Shown in pieces: positions 4,754 through 5,610 of a stretch of 5,610 bases of DNA. The first letter of the stretch is position 1. Every line of letters begins with the position of its first letter. Source of the DNA: Clostridiales bacterium (GTDB taxonomy: Bacteria > Bacillota > Clostridia > Peptostreptococcales > JAAYPU01); NCBI GenBank assembly GCA_012519645.1, contig JAAYPU010000284.1, positions 1 through 5,610 on the forward strand. Direction: 5' to 3'. A program made the position numbers and the translations under genes. The notes beneath the pieces were generated by a model. It made no database searches, was not told where the DNA came from, and worked only from the letters and a program-made list of their open reading frames with translations.

Positions 4754-4856
4754 TTTTTTTCGTTAGGCTCGGCGTACGGCTTGCCGATGTGCGGAGCTTA
4801 CTTAATAGCTAAGTGAGCAACGAGGCAAGTTGTACAACAACGCATAACGGAAAAAA
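4754..4856. repeat. About 103-bp imperfect palindrome next to guaA
   Basis: Three nested stems are in register: outer 4754-4768 with 4842-4856 (14 of 15 paired, including a G-U), middle 4774-4785 with 4824-4835 (all 12 paired, two G-U), and apical 4796-4804 with 4810-4818 (9 bp, 5-nt loop). The T run is on the 5' side on both strands, so it is not an intrinsic terminator. It ends 9 bp from the guaA stop. It looks like an intergenic palindromic repeat or a structured RNA at the 3' end of the guaA mRNA. Confidence 0.8.
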
Positions 4857-4865
4857 GACAAGCCT

Positions 4866-5610
4866 TTACTCCCACTCGATGGTTGACGGTGGTTTGCTCG
4901 TTATATCATACACCACCCTGCTCACTCCATGCACCTCATTAACTATCCTGTTTGACACCTTTTCCAGCACATCATAGGGTATTCTCGACCAGTCCGCGGT
5001 CATGAAGTCTGACGTGTCCACTGACCTTAAGGCAACTGTATAGTTATAGGTACGTTCATCTCCCATAACTCCTACGCTTCGTAGATTTGTCAGTACCGCA
5101 AAGTATTGTCCTAAACCGGAAGCTATACCTGCTTTAGCCACTTCATCCCTGAAAATAAAATCTGCTTCTCTTAACATATCTAATTTTTCTTTTGTTATAT
5201 CTCCGATAACGCGGATCGCAAGTCCCGGGCCGGGGAAGGGCTGCCTTGAAACTAAAAATTCCGGCATACCCAAAGCACGTCCTACATTTCGAACTTCATC
5301 CTTAAAGAGGTCCCTCAGGGGTTCAATAATTTCCTTAAAATCCACATGCTCCGGCAGTCCGCCGACATTGTGATGGCTCTTGATAACCGCAGCATTTTTC
5401 GTGCCGCTTTCAATGACATCCGGATAAATCGTACCCTGACATAAGAAATCTACTGTTCCGATTTTCTTTGCTTCCGCTTCAAAAACACGGATAAACTCTT
5501 CACCAATGATTTTACGTTTTCTTTCGGGGTCATCTACTCCCGACAGTTTTTTCAGGAATTGTTCCTCACAATTCACCCTAATCATGTTCATTTCAAACTG
5601 CTGTTTGAAA
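4866..5610 (-). CDS. guaA: GMP synthase (glutamine-hydrolysing), C-terminal part
   Basis: GuaA makes GMP from XMP, ATP and glutamine in the last step of guanine nucleotide synthesis. The window holds the last 247 codons of a protein normally near 510 aa. The frame stays open to the right edge, so the ATG at 5591 is internal. Visible are the end of the ATP-pyrophosphatase domain (RKRKIIGEEFIRVFE, CQGTIYPDVIES, KSHHNVGGLPE) and the C-terminal dimerisation domain with the XMP-site signature RQPFPGPGLAIR and the invariant C-terminal KPPSTIEWE before TAA. All expected signatures are intact. The N-terminal glutamine amidotransferase domain lies outside the window. Its codon use is more G+C-balanced than that of the AT-rich unknown operon, as expected for a core gene. 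A long palindrome and at least one strong terminator follow. Confidence 0.98.
   Translation of the reverse strand, partial: FKQQFEMNMIRVNCEEQFLKKLSGVDDPERKRKIIGEEFIRVFEAEAKKIGTVDFLCQGTIYPDVIESGTKNAAVIKSHHNVGGLPEHVDFKEIIEPLRDLFKDEVRNVGRALGMPEFLVSRQPFPGPGLAIRVIGDITKEKLDMLREADFIFRDEVAKAGIASGLGQYFAVLTNLRSVGVMGDERTYNYTVALRSVDTSDFMTADWSRIPYDVLEKVSNRIVNEVHGVSRVVYDITSKPPSTIEWE

Larger units (their letters stand above)
4111..4865. other. 755-bp non-coding spacer rich in hairpins and repeats
   Basis: No believable gene lies between the unknown operon and guaA. The only moderate open frame (4340-4555, +) is a translation of hairpins and repeats. The spacer contains the operon promoter, a degenerate terminator copy, two copies of a 21-bp direct repeat, a small hairpin at 4363-4381, two tetraloop terminators for guaA, several heptamer arrays and a long palindrome. 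G+C-rich blocks alternate with AT-rich ones, which suggests a mosaic built from several inserted elements. Confidence 0.75.

Noticed and set aside
4754..4856. Intrinsic terminator or riboswitch call for the long palindrome
   Set aside because: No T run follows the hairpin on either strand, and it lies downstream of guaA rather than in a leader. No known purine or guanidine riboswitch core was recognised.

Overview
This is an AT-rich window, most likely from the Clostridia or a related low-GC Firmicute. The evidence is A/T-biased codon use, AAAGGAG-type ribosome binding sites, sigma-A-like promoters, a clostridial-looking GuaA C-terminus and a chromosomal YefM/YoeB module. No phage, plasmid, IS or CRISPR genes are visible. 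The species cannot be named from this sequence alone.

Layout from left to right: the 3' end of an unidentified gene (about 3-101, +); an 11-bp tandem repeat; a complete 12-TM-type MFS transporter (219-1466, +); a spacer of 6-, 7- and 11-bp degenerate repeats that ends in a two-way terminator (1632-1657); a YefM-YoeB toxin-antitoxin operon (2206 down to 1690, -) with a readable promoter and a TGTACA-type operator; a two-gene minus-strand operon of unrecognised proteins (4110 down to 2419), whose second protein has a zinc-ribbon-like N-terminus and a helical, DUF4145-like C-terminus; about 750 bp of non-coding sequence packed with hairpins, direct repeats and heptamer repeats; and the 3' end of guaA (GMP synthase, -), cut by the window's right edge.

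How the parts work together: the TA operon is self-contained and probably autoregulated. The two unknown genes are co-directional, 33 bp apart, and follow an extended -10 promoter, so they probably act together. Their place between a TA module and a repeat-rich spacer, flanked by two similar terminator-like sequences, suggests an accessory insertion beside the housekeeping gene guaA. A defence or stress role is conjecture.

The most unusual signal is in the non-coding DNA. Several unrelated short sequences are tandemly repeated with the same 7-bp period in different spacers. An 11-bp repeat brackets the MFS gene in inverted orientation and supplies its stop codon. A roughly 103-bp imperfect palindrome lies directly after guaA.
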